The notes under the pieces were generated by a model. That model was not told the DNA's origin. It searched no databases and saw nothing but the letters and a program-made list of their open reading frames with translations. Shown piece after piece: positions 1 through 11,196 of a DNA stretch of 64,000 bases; positions within the stretch are counted from its first letter, which is position 1, and every line of letters begins with the position of its first letter. The DNA comes from Isoetes taiwanensis. Taxonomy: Eukaryota > Streptophyta > Lycopodiopsida > Isoetales > Isoetaceae. The DNA is taken from positions 14,618,671 through 14,682,670 of the forward strand of contig JAJEKV010000034.1 of the NCBI GenBank assembly GCA_021234155.1, read 5' to 3'. Position numbers and translations under genes: made by a program.

Positions 1-96
1 ACTTGCTTTATTGTTACATATAATGCAATTGTCCATATTAAAATATGTGGACTTTAGAATTATAGAGCCTATGTTGGTTTTTACATTATGGTGGCT

Positions 97-164
97 ATGG
101 TAATTAAAGCCATGGTTTTAGAAGGTGACAATGGTAATTAAAGCCATGATTTTAGAAGGTGACG
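97..164. repeat. 34-bp tandem repeat, two copies
   Basis: Two adjacent copies of a 34-bp unit start at 97 and 131 and differ by one base. The unit begins ATGGTAATTAAAGCCATG. No gene is visible around it. Confidence 0.8.
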
Positions 165-205
165 ATGTAAAGGGACATTGTGGCTTGGATGCCAATTGTA
201 TCTAA

Positions 206-368
206 GGCTACGTTCCCATGCTGTCGCCCTCACTTTAAAAAAACCGAGTTATTGCTCGAAGTTAACTTCAAGTTTTCAGAAATGGCGAAGGATTTCTGGA
301 AGGTGCGGTCGATACCTTTGCCACGTGACACATAAATCAAAGTCCGGTTACGGCATGGGAACGTAGCC
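206..368. mobile_element. Tourist-like MITE (PIF/Harbinger type)
   Basis: The 163-bp segment begins GGCTACGTTCCCATGC at 206 and ends with the reverse complement at 368, giving perfect 16-bp terminal inverted repeats. TAA lies directly outside both ends (203-205 and 369-371), matching the 3-bp target duplication of PIF/Harbinger elements. It has no coding capacity, so it would need a transposase supplied in trans. Confidence 0.8.
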
Positions 369-420
369 TAAGGCAAAATATCCTTGGGTTTCTACAGTTT
401 CCTACATAGACATTGTTTTT

Positions 421-533
421 CACAACTTTTGCCAATGAATTGAAAATTTTAATATTATAAAGGCGAGATTCCACTTTCACAACTTTTGCCAATGAATTGA
501 AAATTTTAATATTATAAGGGTGAGATTCCACTA
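421..533. repeat. 57-bp tandem repeat, two copies
   Basis: A 57-bp unit starting CACAACTTTTGCCAATG is present at 421 and again at 478 with few changes. It lies in non-coding AT-rich sequence. Confidence 0.8.
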
Positions 534-2490
534 CGATTGATGTCTATTAATTACGTGGCATTAAAGTCAGGCAAAATGATTAGGTTTTTTGTAGGGTATC
601 ATTCGACGGACAATGGCACTTCAATGATTTAATACGACGTAGTTTGCCACGTAATATCCTTAACAAAAAACCTCTCAACGAAAACCTCAACCCTAAGCCG
701 AATCTATAGTCGAATCTCACCCTAAGTTTTTTCAAAAATTAATTTCTTTATGTTTACTTCTGGAAATCGAACCTAGGGTATCGAAACCCTAGCAGCGTCT
801 TGGAGCAAAAACGGCCGCCTTGGCAAAACGGCTGCCCTGATCTGAGCGATGGCCTGCTTTGACAGCTCTATACTAGGATCAGAGAATGCAAATAGTGCCC
901 AAAGATAGAGAATGCATCCCGGATTTGCATGTAAATGGTGGTTGCATCCGGATTTGGAGGTTTCGGCCACAGCTACAGAATCCAAACTTCTGGTTTTTGG
1001 GGTTTTCGGCTGGCAAATGGCTTTGATTCAGCCATGGCGTTGCTTAATCTAGTTCCTGCTCTAACATAGATATGGCAGGGAAGAAGCCATATTGCGGTTG
1101 TTCCATACACCAGAATACATCTGCTCATATAATCAGGTCTTTATCCATTTGCATTTGAAAATAGTAGATAGATGTCTGATTCTCCAATTTTTGCCATAAA
1201 AGGCTTTACTCTGTGATGATGACGTTGATTGCTGAAACTTGGATATACTACTGTATGCATTTTCTACAGCTAAGGAAAGCATTTGTAATATGCACATTCT
1301 ACAGCTAAGGAAAGCATTTGTAATATGCACATTCTGTAACACATGTTTAGATAAAAATACAATTTTGCTAATTATTGTGCATGCATGGCATGATAGAACA
1401 ACCATTGTTTGCTCCTAAATATGGAATGGTTCGACCAATTTAATATTGGTTTCGATATATTGTAGTAACACAAGGTGTATTTTTAAAGAAGTCATTTGGA
1501 AATAATCTCTATTTTGCTTAATATTCTTGAATCTTTGGTGTAGCAGAACTATGCTAACAGGATCAGGATCAGGAAGTACAATGCCGAATAGCTACATGAA
1601 AACCTGGAGGACATGCATTCTAAGGTTTTATGCAAACTGCTGAATTATGGAGTGCGAAAATCAGGTCATGATTTATGCTTTTAAGAATATTAGGAAAAGA
1701 CCATTTAGTGGTAAATACAAGTTCTAGAGTTTACATTGTGCATAAACAGATTTATGAATTCTTAAATTTGATGTTCGAGGATATATGTGAACGATGCCCT
1801 CAATAAGCAACCAAGGTATTCTACTACTTCTTGAATTGTATATGTAAAAAATTATATGTTAACACCACTGAACTGCGGGCTGCAGACCCTGCACTACCTT
1901 CAATAAGCATGGAGCAAGTGACAAGTGAAGAATTCAAATCTCCCTTCTTGGCTAAAGTGGCAGGTCACTCTGCAGGTAAAAAGATAGAACAATCATTCTA
2001 AATTGATCTATATGTCAATGCCTATTTTGAATTTTAGGTTCATGATTTATAAAAATGAGTCTGGCCTTTAAGTTTAAGGTATACTAGTTGGCCTTTAAGG
2101 TATCCTAGTGGTCACACACATGCATGGCAATCAATAATATTGTATGTTTTCTTTTTGCAGAGAACAAGCATAAGAGAACAAGCATATCGCAACAAGGAAA
2201 TGAAGCTGTTAGTAAGCACTTGCCACATTATTCTTGTTGGCATTGAAGAGATTGTTACATGTAACTGTGACTTGTTATTGTATTTGAATAAAGGAGTTCT
2301 TGTTTTACTTATGCTCTTACTTCTTCATAACTTATAACTTTGTAGCCTAAATTCATGTTAAACTTCAGCAGCATTACAAGCTGTGTAATTGAAAATGCAG
2401 ACATAAATCATTACAAATTTCAAATTCCAAACAAAATGCACATTCACACAAAACGTAAATAGACAAATTTTGTAAAAATTGTTATGCCAA
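534..2490. other. No recognisable gene; one weak exon pair
   Basis: No long reading frame or known domain is visible. One weak possibility is a spliced plus-strand pair. A segment near 1866-1975 encodes ENKHKRTSISQQGNEAV-type hydrophilic sequence only after joining to 2161-2212; it ends at a GTAAAA donor and the second part starts after TTTTTGCAG. It matches nothing I know and could belong to the CACTA-like element that ends at 2834. Confidence 0.3.
1262..1331. repeat. 35-bp tandem repeat, two copies
   Basis: The unit TTCTACAGCTAAGGAAAGCA... is repeated exactly at 1262 and 1297. It is probably a local slippage or duplication product. Confidence 0.75.
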
Positions 2491-2834
2491 TTTTTTTGAC
2501 GATTTTTTCGACGATTTTTTTGACGATTTTGCTGACGATTTTTTTGACGTTTTCTTTGACGTTTTTTCTGACGATATTTCTGACAAATCCTGACGCTTCT
2601 TCTGACGTTAAACCTGACGCTATACCTGACGCATGCCTGACAATAATTCTGACGCTATACCTGACGCTATACATGACGATAATTCTGACGAAACTGCTGA
2701 CGAAACTTCTGACGTTTTATCGTCAGATAATAGTCGTCAGGCAAATCGTCAGGCACTAGGGTCCAGGCACTTGTCTGTTTTGTGAAGACTATCTGACGAT
2801 TTTGCTGACGCAGAACCCTTATTCTCTTGTAGTG
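2491..2834. mobile_element. Right end of CACTA-like element with subterminal repeats
   Basis: The segment ends TTCTCTTGTAGTG at 2834, the reverse complement of CACTACAAGAGAA, which has the form of a plant CACTA (En/Spm) terminus. AAT follows as a possible 3-bp target duplication. Directly inside lie about 18 direct and 3 inverted copies of TGACG, in places spaced every 12 bp (TGACGATTTTTT). In En/Spm, about 12-bp subterminal motifs bind the element-encoded TNPA protein; the same role here is inferred. The end faces left, so the element body lies towards or beyond position 1. It is not the end of the transposase gene to the right. No matching left end is visible. Confidence 0.7.
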
Positions 2835-2949
2835 AATGAATAATCCAAACCAAAATTTGCACATTAAAGGTGGAATAAAACAGGGATCAAATATATTAAT
2901 TGTTTGAACAAAAACCTTTTGGCTGATGGTTTAGGGTTGTTTTGCAAAA

Positions 2950-3813
2950 TCAAGGATTGCCTGCCTGAAATACATAAGGCAAAATTACAGTAGCCTTGTT
3001 TTTTTTTTCAAATGCTACTTCTATAGGGATGTCCTCATCAAGGTCATTTTCTGACTCGCCCTCACTTTCTTCTTCCACAACCTTCCTGGCCCTTGACCGT
3101 GTCAACCTGCTCACCTGCTTAACGACTGTCTGAACCTGATTGCCGACATCTTCACCATCGTTTTCCTTCCCTGCAGCAACAGTCAGCTGCAGAATTTGGA
3201 ACTACAATATAATTGTTGGCACCATCAGTACTACTTGAATCTCCCTTGGATTCTGCATGCTTTGGTGTCTCCAGCACTGTGCTGCCAGGTGCTGCAGTGT
3301 GCTGAAGACTGCTGGTAGTTTGCTGTCCAATGTCTACAGCACCTTCTAATGCTGCCAATTCAAAATGAGAGCCTGAAAATAGGCATGTACCTTTTTTCCC
3401 ATGTCTTGGCTGTGGAGTGTGAACCCTTGTGGACTTGTGCTTGGCTGATCCTGGGGTCCTTTTACGTTTTGGTGTGGAGACCTGTTTCCTTTTCCTGCTG
3501 CTATCAGGAGTTGTGGCTACATGCTCATCAACATCAATTATCTTCTTCTCGGTTTTGTGAGATGTTCCAGCATGCAACACTTCCTGCTTTACTGTATTAA
3601 GCTTACCTATTTCCTGCACTAACCCTGTAGGAATGGTCTCTGTGCACTCGAGGCAGCATCCTTTTTCCATGAGCAAACTGGTGCAGCTAACGTGATAATG
3701 ATGTCCACATTTCATCCGCAGGCTGAGGGTGTAATCATCCTGGAATGCAAGACCACAGGTGGAGCATCTCTCCTCATCTCCAATTGGCAATCGGAATGGT
3801 ATTGGAGTGATGC
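2950..3813 (-). pseudogene. RING-like gene of CACTA composite C1, 3' half
   Basis: This is the C-terminal part of a minus-strand gene cut by the LTR retrotransposon at 3814. The reading frame continues the 14947-16089 segment when the GATGC target duplication is counted once. It has a RING-like finger with the spacing CSTC, then CGHHYHVSC, then CLEC (about 3770-3640), a basic nuclear-localisation-like stretch (SRKRKQVSTPKRKR), and a Ser/Thr-rich linker. At about 3175 the frame shifts by one base or an intron is missed. The shifted frame then gives a basic helix and an acidic tail (EEESEGESENDLDED) ending at a stop at 2950. RING fingers often act in ubiquitin ligases; that is family knowledge only. 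Which family this protein belongs to is unknown. Confidence 0.65.
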
Positions 3814-6421
3814 TGTTGGAGATTATCCTGGGTGGTCTCCAACTGGGGCCTTACAAAGGTGTTTTGATGGTCAGGACCTCCAGATCACTTGAGGTGATCA
3901 ATCTGTACTGCAAAACATTTCTGACTTTGCAAGGAAATACCAAATCCACTAGAGTCCCTAAAGCAAAAGAAACTAGCAGCACTCAAACATTCACCAAACC
4001 ATGCATCTATTTCAAAAGCACTTGAAATCTTTACCAAAGTATGCTAGCCAACTCCAAGAAACTGTTGTGAAAAGTCTACAAGCAAAGCGTTTACAGATTT
4101 TTTACAAATCAACTTCCTGACTGGGTCAATTTTTGGTCAATAGCCTGGACAGTGAGCTCGATTTTGCCAAATGCTAAACAATGATCTTCTGTGGTAGAAA
4201 CAAATTCCCACACCTAGATATACTCCTGTAGGTCACGTGCATATGCTCACTTGGTTCAAACAAAGCCTAAATTCTTGTTGTAACATGCATTGCCCGAGTT
4301 TCAATAGCAATGCCTGTAACAGTCCTTGCACTCTAATTGTCAATTCCCTTTCTTTTGTTTTCTCTGCTCTCAATATTCACTACTGATGCCTCCGATGGTT
4401 GCTTGGATACTAGAGATGCTAATAGATGATTTAAAGAAAAGATCTATTTTTAGTCTTTCTCAAAGGACATATGTTCTGCAGGACGTTTCTATTTTTTTTC
4501 TTTTTCTAACAATGACTTACACAAGCACTAGTTGTATTCTGCTCAATTCCTTTATGCTCAAGTGTAAATGACAATGCATAGCAAAATGAGTTCAATCATA
4601 CTTTCACACACTCTTTTCCCAAATTCCGATTTTCATTAAGTCAAAACAGCAAATTCACAACACAGGGTATTCAAGAATGTCTAGTTTCCAAGAACAACTC
4701 AATCAAAATAAACTTCTAGTTTCAAAAGATTCAAGGATATTTCATCATATATGCCTCAGATTTTGATTTCCGAAGCAGGAGGATCTTCTGCAAGCTCTGT
4801 AGACGTCACGACTTCACGTTCCTGGTCTTCAAATCCGCTTATGGCCCTCGAAAAAATTTCAGTAGAACAAACCCCTTTTTAAAATCCCTTGTTTCCGGCC
4901 GGATCTTGGCAAATTCGCAATCAAGGCTACGGTTTTGGCTTAATTCAACTGTTCTTTAGGTGGAGTAGGACAAAATCGACCAACAGAGGCAATGATTACT
5001 TCGTTTGGCTCAACAGAATGGAGATTTCTTGGCAAATTCAAATTTTAGGGTTCAGTCCGATATATCCCACAGGCCTGAATGAAAAAATATGTCCAGGTAT
5101 AAATACAGATCCATTTTCTATTTCCTTGATTACGTGGTCTCCTCCCACGCCAAGCTCGGCTCGTGTTTCGACTTGGCATGCCAGGGAGGACGCCACTTGG
5201 CAGAGGATGAGGGGGTAGATAGATGGGGGGGGTAGATGTAGGTAGGTTTTGCCAATTTTTTCAATGAGGCACGTTTCCCAATGTCTTCAATATCTAGGTC
5301 AAAACAAGGTCTTTTTTGGATTTTCAAAGGTCAAAAGGACATATTTTTTTGTGCTTTATGACATGAAGGCTTCATCTTGATGAATAGAGCACAGTGTTTT
5401 TTCTTTTTGGGTATAGTGGGGCTTGAGGTGGGATGGTAATAGGTAAAAAAAATGGCAATAGGTGAAGATGTAGTAGAAAGGTGAAAATAGGTCAACTAGG
5501 GTAAACAAGGCTAGTAGGTTCACTTCCCAAGGTAATTTGATCATTAGGTTGACCAATTTTTGAGTTTGGTCAAAACTTGCCTAGTCATCATTTGATGATG
5601 AGGAGTGGTGTGATGATGTGGAAATTTGGTGCTTAGGTGGCAACATGATGAATGAGACATGAAAGAGGTAAATGATGAGTGGACCAAAGTAGCTTTGGAG
5701 GTGATGACATGTGTATCTAGTCATCATGCCATGTCACTTGGAGATGGTGACTGGGCATTTTTGTGTTTTTTGTGTTTTTTGTGCTTAGCACATATGTTTT
5801 TTTACTTTAGCTACTTGGTATGGAGTGTGTGATAATGGAATGGCAAAGCATGAGATGAAAATGATGATATAGAGTTTGATGCTAGGCAACTTTTAGGTTT
5901 GACAACCTCCTTGGAAAATGTGCCCTAGGTAATGGTAGGTCAACTATGAAACACATGGTTATATATGAAATACATGATGGTATAGGATGTGAAAAGGCAA
6001 TGAAGGTGAAAAAATAGGATAAGGATGGTGGTATGATGGAGCAAAGGGCGAATAGAGAATCATCACAACATGAGAAAGATAAATACCATATCATAGCTTG
6101 CACACATGGTTACATATGAAATATATGATGGTATAGAATGTGAAAAGGCAATGAAGGTGAAAAAATAGGATAAGGATGGTGGTATGATGGAGCAAAAGGG
6201 CAAATAGAGAATCATCACAACATGAGAAAGATAAATACCATATCATAGCTTGCCATCTTCACAGGGGTCTTCCAAACCTCATAAGTGCCTTCAGAGCTAG
6301 AGAATGTATTCAATCCTTGGAGTTTGAGTTGTGAACTTGTGTCTTGACTTAAAGTCATCCTTTGGGTTCTTCATCAGCATCTTTGGTCTTCAAGTAGGTT
6401 GCCTGCTATAGCCAGGCAACA
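3814..6421 (-). repeat. 3' LTR
   Basis: This 2608-bp repeat matches 12475-14946 with scattered substitutions and small indels. It is longer than its partner mainly because a block of about 150 bp is duplicated in tandem at 5951-6251; the partner has a single copy. Reading frames inside are short and are not coding. Confidence 0.95.
5951..6251. repeat. About 150-bp tandem duplication private to the 3' LTR
   Basis: Two copies begin at 5951 and 6102 with the shared start ACACATGGTTA. The other LTR has this block once, so the duplication arose after insertion or during its replication. Confidence 0.85.
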
Positions 6422-7162
6422 TGATGCTAAACAAAGGAAAGGATGTGGCTGGTCCCCTCAGCCTGTGATATTCAGTTAGAAAACTTGACTATGAATATGA
6501 ATATGCAGACTGACAGGTGGTCTTTAGAAACTGTTGGAATAATTGACATGATCAGCAGCAGTGTTCTTCTTGTTCTGTTTGAACTTGTGTTTCTGAGTTG
6601 CCTTTAGGTGAGTGACTATGGGAGGCAACTTTTGGTAGCAGCTTGACAAGATTTGGAAGCAATGGTCATATGTTTCAGGCTATAGTGATCAGATGGACGT
6701 GGAAGGAAAACAAATGAACCTGGAATGACACTTAAAAAACTGTTAGTATCTTCTGCAACAGCTCTTCTCCATGGATGCATAGCTGCTTGATGGGAATCTG
6801 CATTTGAAAAGAATACAAGTCTCATGTATATGCAGGCTAAGTCATATCCTGATGAGTTTGATCAGTCTGATGGATCTGGCAAGTGGTGCAAAATGTTAGC
6901 ATCAACAAGATAAACTCTTGCTCAGCCCGAAGCAGCATTTTGTTTGAAATCTGGCCTTCAATCAGCAACCATCTTCCCTCTGAAAGTGTAAACTGCTTAA
7001 TAATAAAACCTACTTTACTTAGAACTCTATGTTTTGTTTGATTTTCTTTCTTTTTTCCTTTTTATGTCTTTTATCATTTTAAACTTGTAATACTAACAAA
7101 GACTCTGACAACTATTGCTCAGAATTATCATATACTTCCTAACTAAAAGCACTACAATATGT
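6422..7162 (-). other. Non-coding spacer between integrase and 3' LTR
   Basis: No domain is visible. An expected polypurine tract next to the 3' LTR is not obvious on the minus strand; the nearest purine run is GAGGGGA, about 40 nt away. Confidence 0.6.
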
Positions 7163-9839
7163 TTACTCAAATAAGATCAGGCAGATATGCTGCTCCCAAT
7201 ACCTTTTCAAGTGCAATGTGTTTATAGGATTAGCTAGCAATCTCCCTGTACCAATTTCTTGCAAAAGATAAGAATTTGTACCTGCAATTGCATGGATCTT
7301 GAAAGGACCTTCCCATAGGCCATCAAATTTACCTGCTGAATCTTCCTTTGCTTTATTCCACTTGAGCACCAATTCATCTACTTTGAAACTTCCTTGTAAC
7401 TTGTGTGCAGCTTTGAAAGCTGCTACATCCTTAGCTTTTTTTCTCAGGTTCACATTCTCAGCTTCCAGCCTCTCTTCTTCAAGCATCAGCAACTTCTCAT
7501 ACCTGTCTTTGTAAGCATCCTCTAGTTGCATCTGGATCTTCATTGCCAACCTGAGTGATGGCAACTCTAGCTCAACTGGAACCACAACTTCAACACCATA
7601 GACAAGGCTAAAAGGTGTATGGTTAGTAGCATTTTTCACAGTGGTCCTATATGCCCACAATGCATCATGCAGTTTAATATGCCAATCTTTTTTATGAACT
7701 TCAACTGTTTTCTTTAGAATGCTCTTCAATACTTTATTTGTTGATTCAGCTTGCCCATTGCCTTGAGGATAATAGGCAGAACTTTTCACATGCTTGACCT
7801 TTAATGCTTTCAGTAAATTACTAATGACATCATTTATGAACTGTGTTCCCCTATCAGATACAATTTTGAAGGGAATGCCAAACCTAGTGCATATGTGCTC
7901 ATGTAAAAATCTAGCAGTTGTCAGAGCATTTGCCTGTCTAAGTGGAGTTGCTTCCACCCATTTAGTAAAATAATCTGTAGCAACTAGGATGTATTCATGC
8001 CGACCTTGAGATTCAGGAAATATAGGCCCTATAAAATCCAATCCCCAAATTTGAAAAGGACTAGGAGATACAATACCAGTAAGAGCAGCAGGTTGAAGGA
8101 TTCTTCTACCATGAATTTGACATTTATGGCATCTTTTGATTGTCTCATAACAATCTTTGAACAAACTTGGCCACCTGATGATCTTCTTTGCAGTGGTTTC
8201 AGCTGCAAAATGCCCACCACAAATGCCTTCATGACATGCCTCCACAATCAGCTCAGCTTCAGATCTGTTGACACATCTCAACAGCACCCCATTATAATCA
8301 ATCTTGCACAACACATCTCCTACCATCTTGAATGTTTTAGCTTTAGCTCTAAATCTTCTGGTTTGCTTAGTATCCATGTTTTTAGGCAGCTCTCCATTAT
8401 GCAGAAATTCAATAAGGTCAAATTGCCAATCCTCATTCATCTTGCTAGACAAAACAAGGTTGGTAGAGTCTCCAGTCTCCTGAGGTGTTTCCATGTCCTG
8501 CAATCCTTCAAAATCCTCAAATTCAAAAGCTCTCTCTGTAAGATAATCACTAGGGCTCTTAATGGTTTTGACTGTTTTGACACTAAGATTATAATCTTGA
8601 ATTTTGCAGGCCCACCTGCATAATTTGGCTTTGCTTTGACTTTTCTGAAATAAAATTGGAAGGGGATTTTGGTGCATGAGCACCTTTACCTCATTGTGTT
8701 GGACAATATGTCCAAGTCTTTGTAGGAACCACATTATTCCTGCAGCACTTTTTTCCAATCTAGCATATCTCATTTCTGTGTCTGACCATATCTTGCTTGT
8801 AAAGGCTATTATGCCATGATCCTGTAGTAGAGAAATGCCAACAGCCTTGTTAGTGATACTTATATAAGCTTTAAAAGGAAGATTATGATCAGGTGGTTTT
8901 AAAGCTTCTGATTGAAAAATTCGAGTGATGAGCAACTCAAAAGCGGCCTGGCACTCTGGTGTCCAATTTACTTCCATATGTTTGCTCTCATGTTTGCTGT
9001 ACTTGCCTACTCTTGTCAGATTTGCTATAGGACCCATAATATGTGAGAAATTAGGTACATAGATTCTTAAAAAACTAGTAAGTCCCATAAAGCTCTTCAC
9101 TTGCCTCAGAGTCTTAGGTGGTACTACTTTCTTGAGTGCTTCCATCTTACCCTCTGAGACTTTGATTCCTTGAGCAGATACTTCATGTCCTAACAGTTCA
9201 CCTTTTGAACATAGAAAAATACACTTCTTTGGATTTAAGCATACACCACTTTCCCTGCACAGACTCATAATCATAGTCAGAAGTTTCATGTGCTGCTCTA
9301 TCAGTGTTCCTAGGCAAAGGTCATCAAGAAACACCCTAAATTTATCAAGAGGCATGCTTTGAAAGATTTTATCCATAGCCCTTTGGAATGTAGCAGATGC
9401 ATTCATCAATCCAAAGGGCATTTTTTGCATGGCAAAGGTTCCCCAAGGGGTTATGAAGGAGGTCTTAGCTTGGTCTGCTTCCTTGATTTTAATCTGATTA
9501 AAACCTGAAAATCCATCTAGAAATGAATAAATCTCTTTACCAGCAGTTGCATGAAGCACCTCTTCTAGAAAGGGAAGTGGATAATGGTCTTTTTATAGTA
9601 GCCTTATTAAGGTCTCTATAATCTATGCATATACGTATAGTTTTGTTCTTTTTTTCAACAGGTACTATGCATGACAGCCATTCAGGGTTGGTTATCTCAG
9701 TGATAACTTCAGCTTCTTTCATCTTTAATAATTCTTCTCTGATCAAAGTTAGCAAGGATCTATTTATCTTTCTCAGTTTTTGCATGACAGGTTTCATCTT
9801 TATTTCAAATTCACATATCTCAGTTTTTACACCTACCAA
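7163..9839 (-). pseudogene. pol: reverse transcriptase, degenerate RNase H, integrase
   Basis: This is the main pol segment, read in two frames with a shift near 9545. RT motifs are present: IRICIDYRDLNKA near the start, the PFGLMNASATFQ block, and FLDDL as the catalytic Asp pair. The following gypsy RNase H keeps the fold but has lost key acids: the first Asp site reads AYISITNKAVG instead of the usual YTDAS form, and the later DHKPL-type motif reads MHQNPLP. Integrase follows with an HHCC finger ending CHKC and a DDE core (GLDFIGP, SDRGTQF, GQAEST). A coiled segment and a chromatin-binding-like barrel region end the protein at 7163. The element copies itself through an RNA intermediate. Frameshifts make this copy inactive. 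Confidence 0.9.
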
Positions 9840-11171
9840 CTCTGTGTAATCCCATGCAAATACATCTTTCCATTCAAAAAAAATTCTTGCAATGATGCTT
9901 CTTTTCTCGAAGTTTTAAACATATCTCCTAGAAACAGAGTTCTAATCTCATCATTCTTGGTAATAGTCAGTTCTTTTACCTCTTTCTCTTGCTGAGCATC
10001 TATTACCAGAATGGGATGTAGTTGTGCAATCTCTTCATGTTCCAACTCTTCTTCTTTGATAGCTCCTTCAAAAAGGTAATCCAAGCAAACACACTTACGC
10101 ATAAGGCATCCGCTTCACAATTTTCATCCCTTGGTATGTAATTCAAACTCCATTTGTTAAATTTGCTCAACCAGCTCAAGGCTTCTTCTTTCAAAGAATC
10201 GCATTTCTTGGTTCTTGGCTTGATACTCACCATTGACCTGCCTGCATATTAATTGAGAGTCACCATAAATGGTTACTTCTGTTAGTCCTAATGAAATAGC
10301 TTCTTGCAAGCCAGTCAAAAGGGCTCTGTACTCAGCCATGTTGGAGGTTATGCCAACATGTATCCTGCCAACCTTTGAAAGCAATCTGTTAGCACAATCT
10401 TTGATTATAGCAGAAGAAGATGCCACCCCTAGCTTAACAGATATTCCACCATCAAACCAGATGAGACCAGAATTCTTGTGATCTATTGAGTTAGAAGAGT
10501 AAGAGGGTACCAGTTCATCTAGAAGATCCATAGCTAAAGGTAGTTTATAGAATCCCATGGTGCTTTGTTCAAGCATTTCTTCTTCCAAAAAACTACAGAT
10601 ATTAGTACTCCCTGACTTGTTGTAGAGAGTTGTCTTTTTAACTCCATCAGATATGGTACACTCTCCTTTTGACCATACAGGTCTGGCATCAACTGTAGAC
10701 ATCCATCTTCTACCAAGTAACAAGTCATAGATGTCAGTAGTGCTGTTGCCAAACTCGAAAGCAACCACAAAAAAACTGGCTTGAACCACAATCCCTTCAG
10801 TTTCCACTGGCACACCTGTAACAACACCTAAAGGCATGATTTTAGCATTAGAAAATGATCTTAACACCATTGGTGAAGGTTTTGTGATCTTCAATCCACA
10901 TTTTTGCATTATATGCTGAGGCATCACATTCAAAGAAGAACCACCATCTAACAAAACTCTAGGAAGTTGATGAGTACCAATTTTTCTTTGAACATGTAAA
11001 GGCACCGGGGTCTTCCTCTTCCGAAGTTAGTACAATTTCGTAAGCAAAAGAAACTGTTTCTACATTACTAGAGTTGATTACTTTCTGCCTATAGCTAGGA
11101 GCAATCCTCAACAGAGTTAATAAATCCAAAGTCACCTTAGAATTCTTAAGAATATGTTCAAAGTCATCCAA
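9833..11171 (-). pseudogene. pol N-terminal part: protease and archaeal-type RNase H
   Basis: The segment between gag and RT is read in several short overlapping frames, which shows single-base indels near 11000, 10160 and 9840. A retropepsin-like motif LLDGGSSLNVM lies at about 10950. After it comes a complete archaeal-type RNase H (RVT_3-like) with all four acids: WFDGG, NMAEYRALL, YGDSQLI and, across a frameshift, NCEADAL. In the plant Tat lineage the extra RNase H normally follows RT and the gypsy RNase H; here it precedes RT. The next stretch (LQEFFLNGK to KMKPVMQKLRKI) is the usual lead-in to RT. The extra enzyme probably does the RNA removal that the dead downstream domain cannot. Confidence 0.85.
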
Positions 11172-11196
11172 ATCTTTATCTTTTCTCTGAAATCTT

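Noticed and set aside
3814-6421. Small frames inside the LTRs, repeated in both copies
   Set aside because: Short, without domains, and expected by chance in a 2.5-kb LTR.
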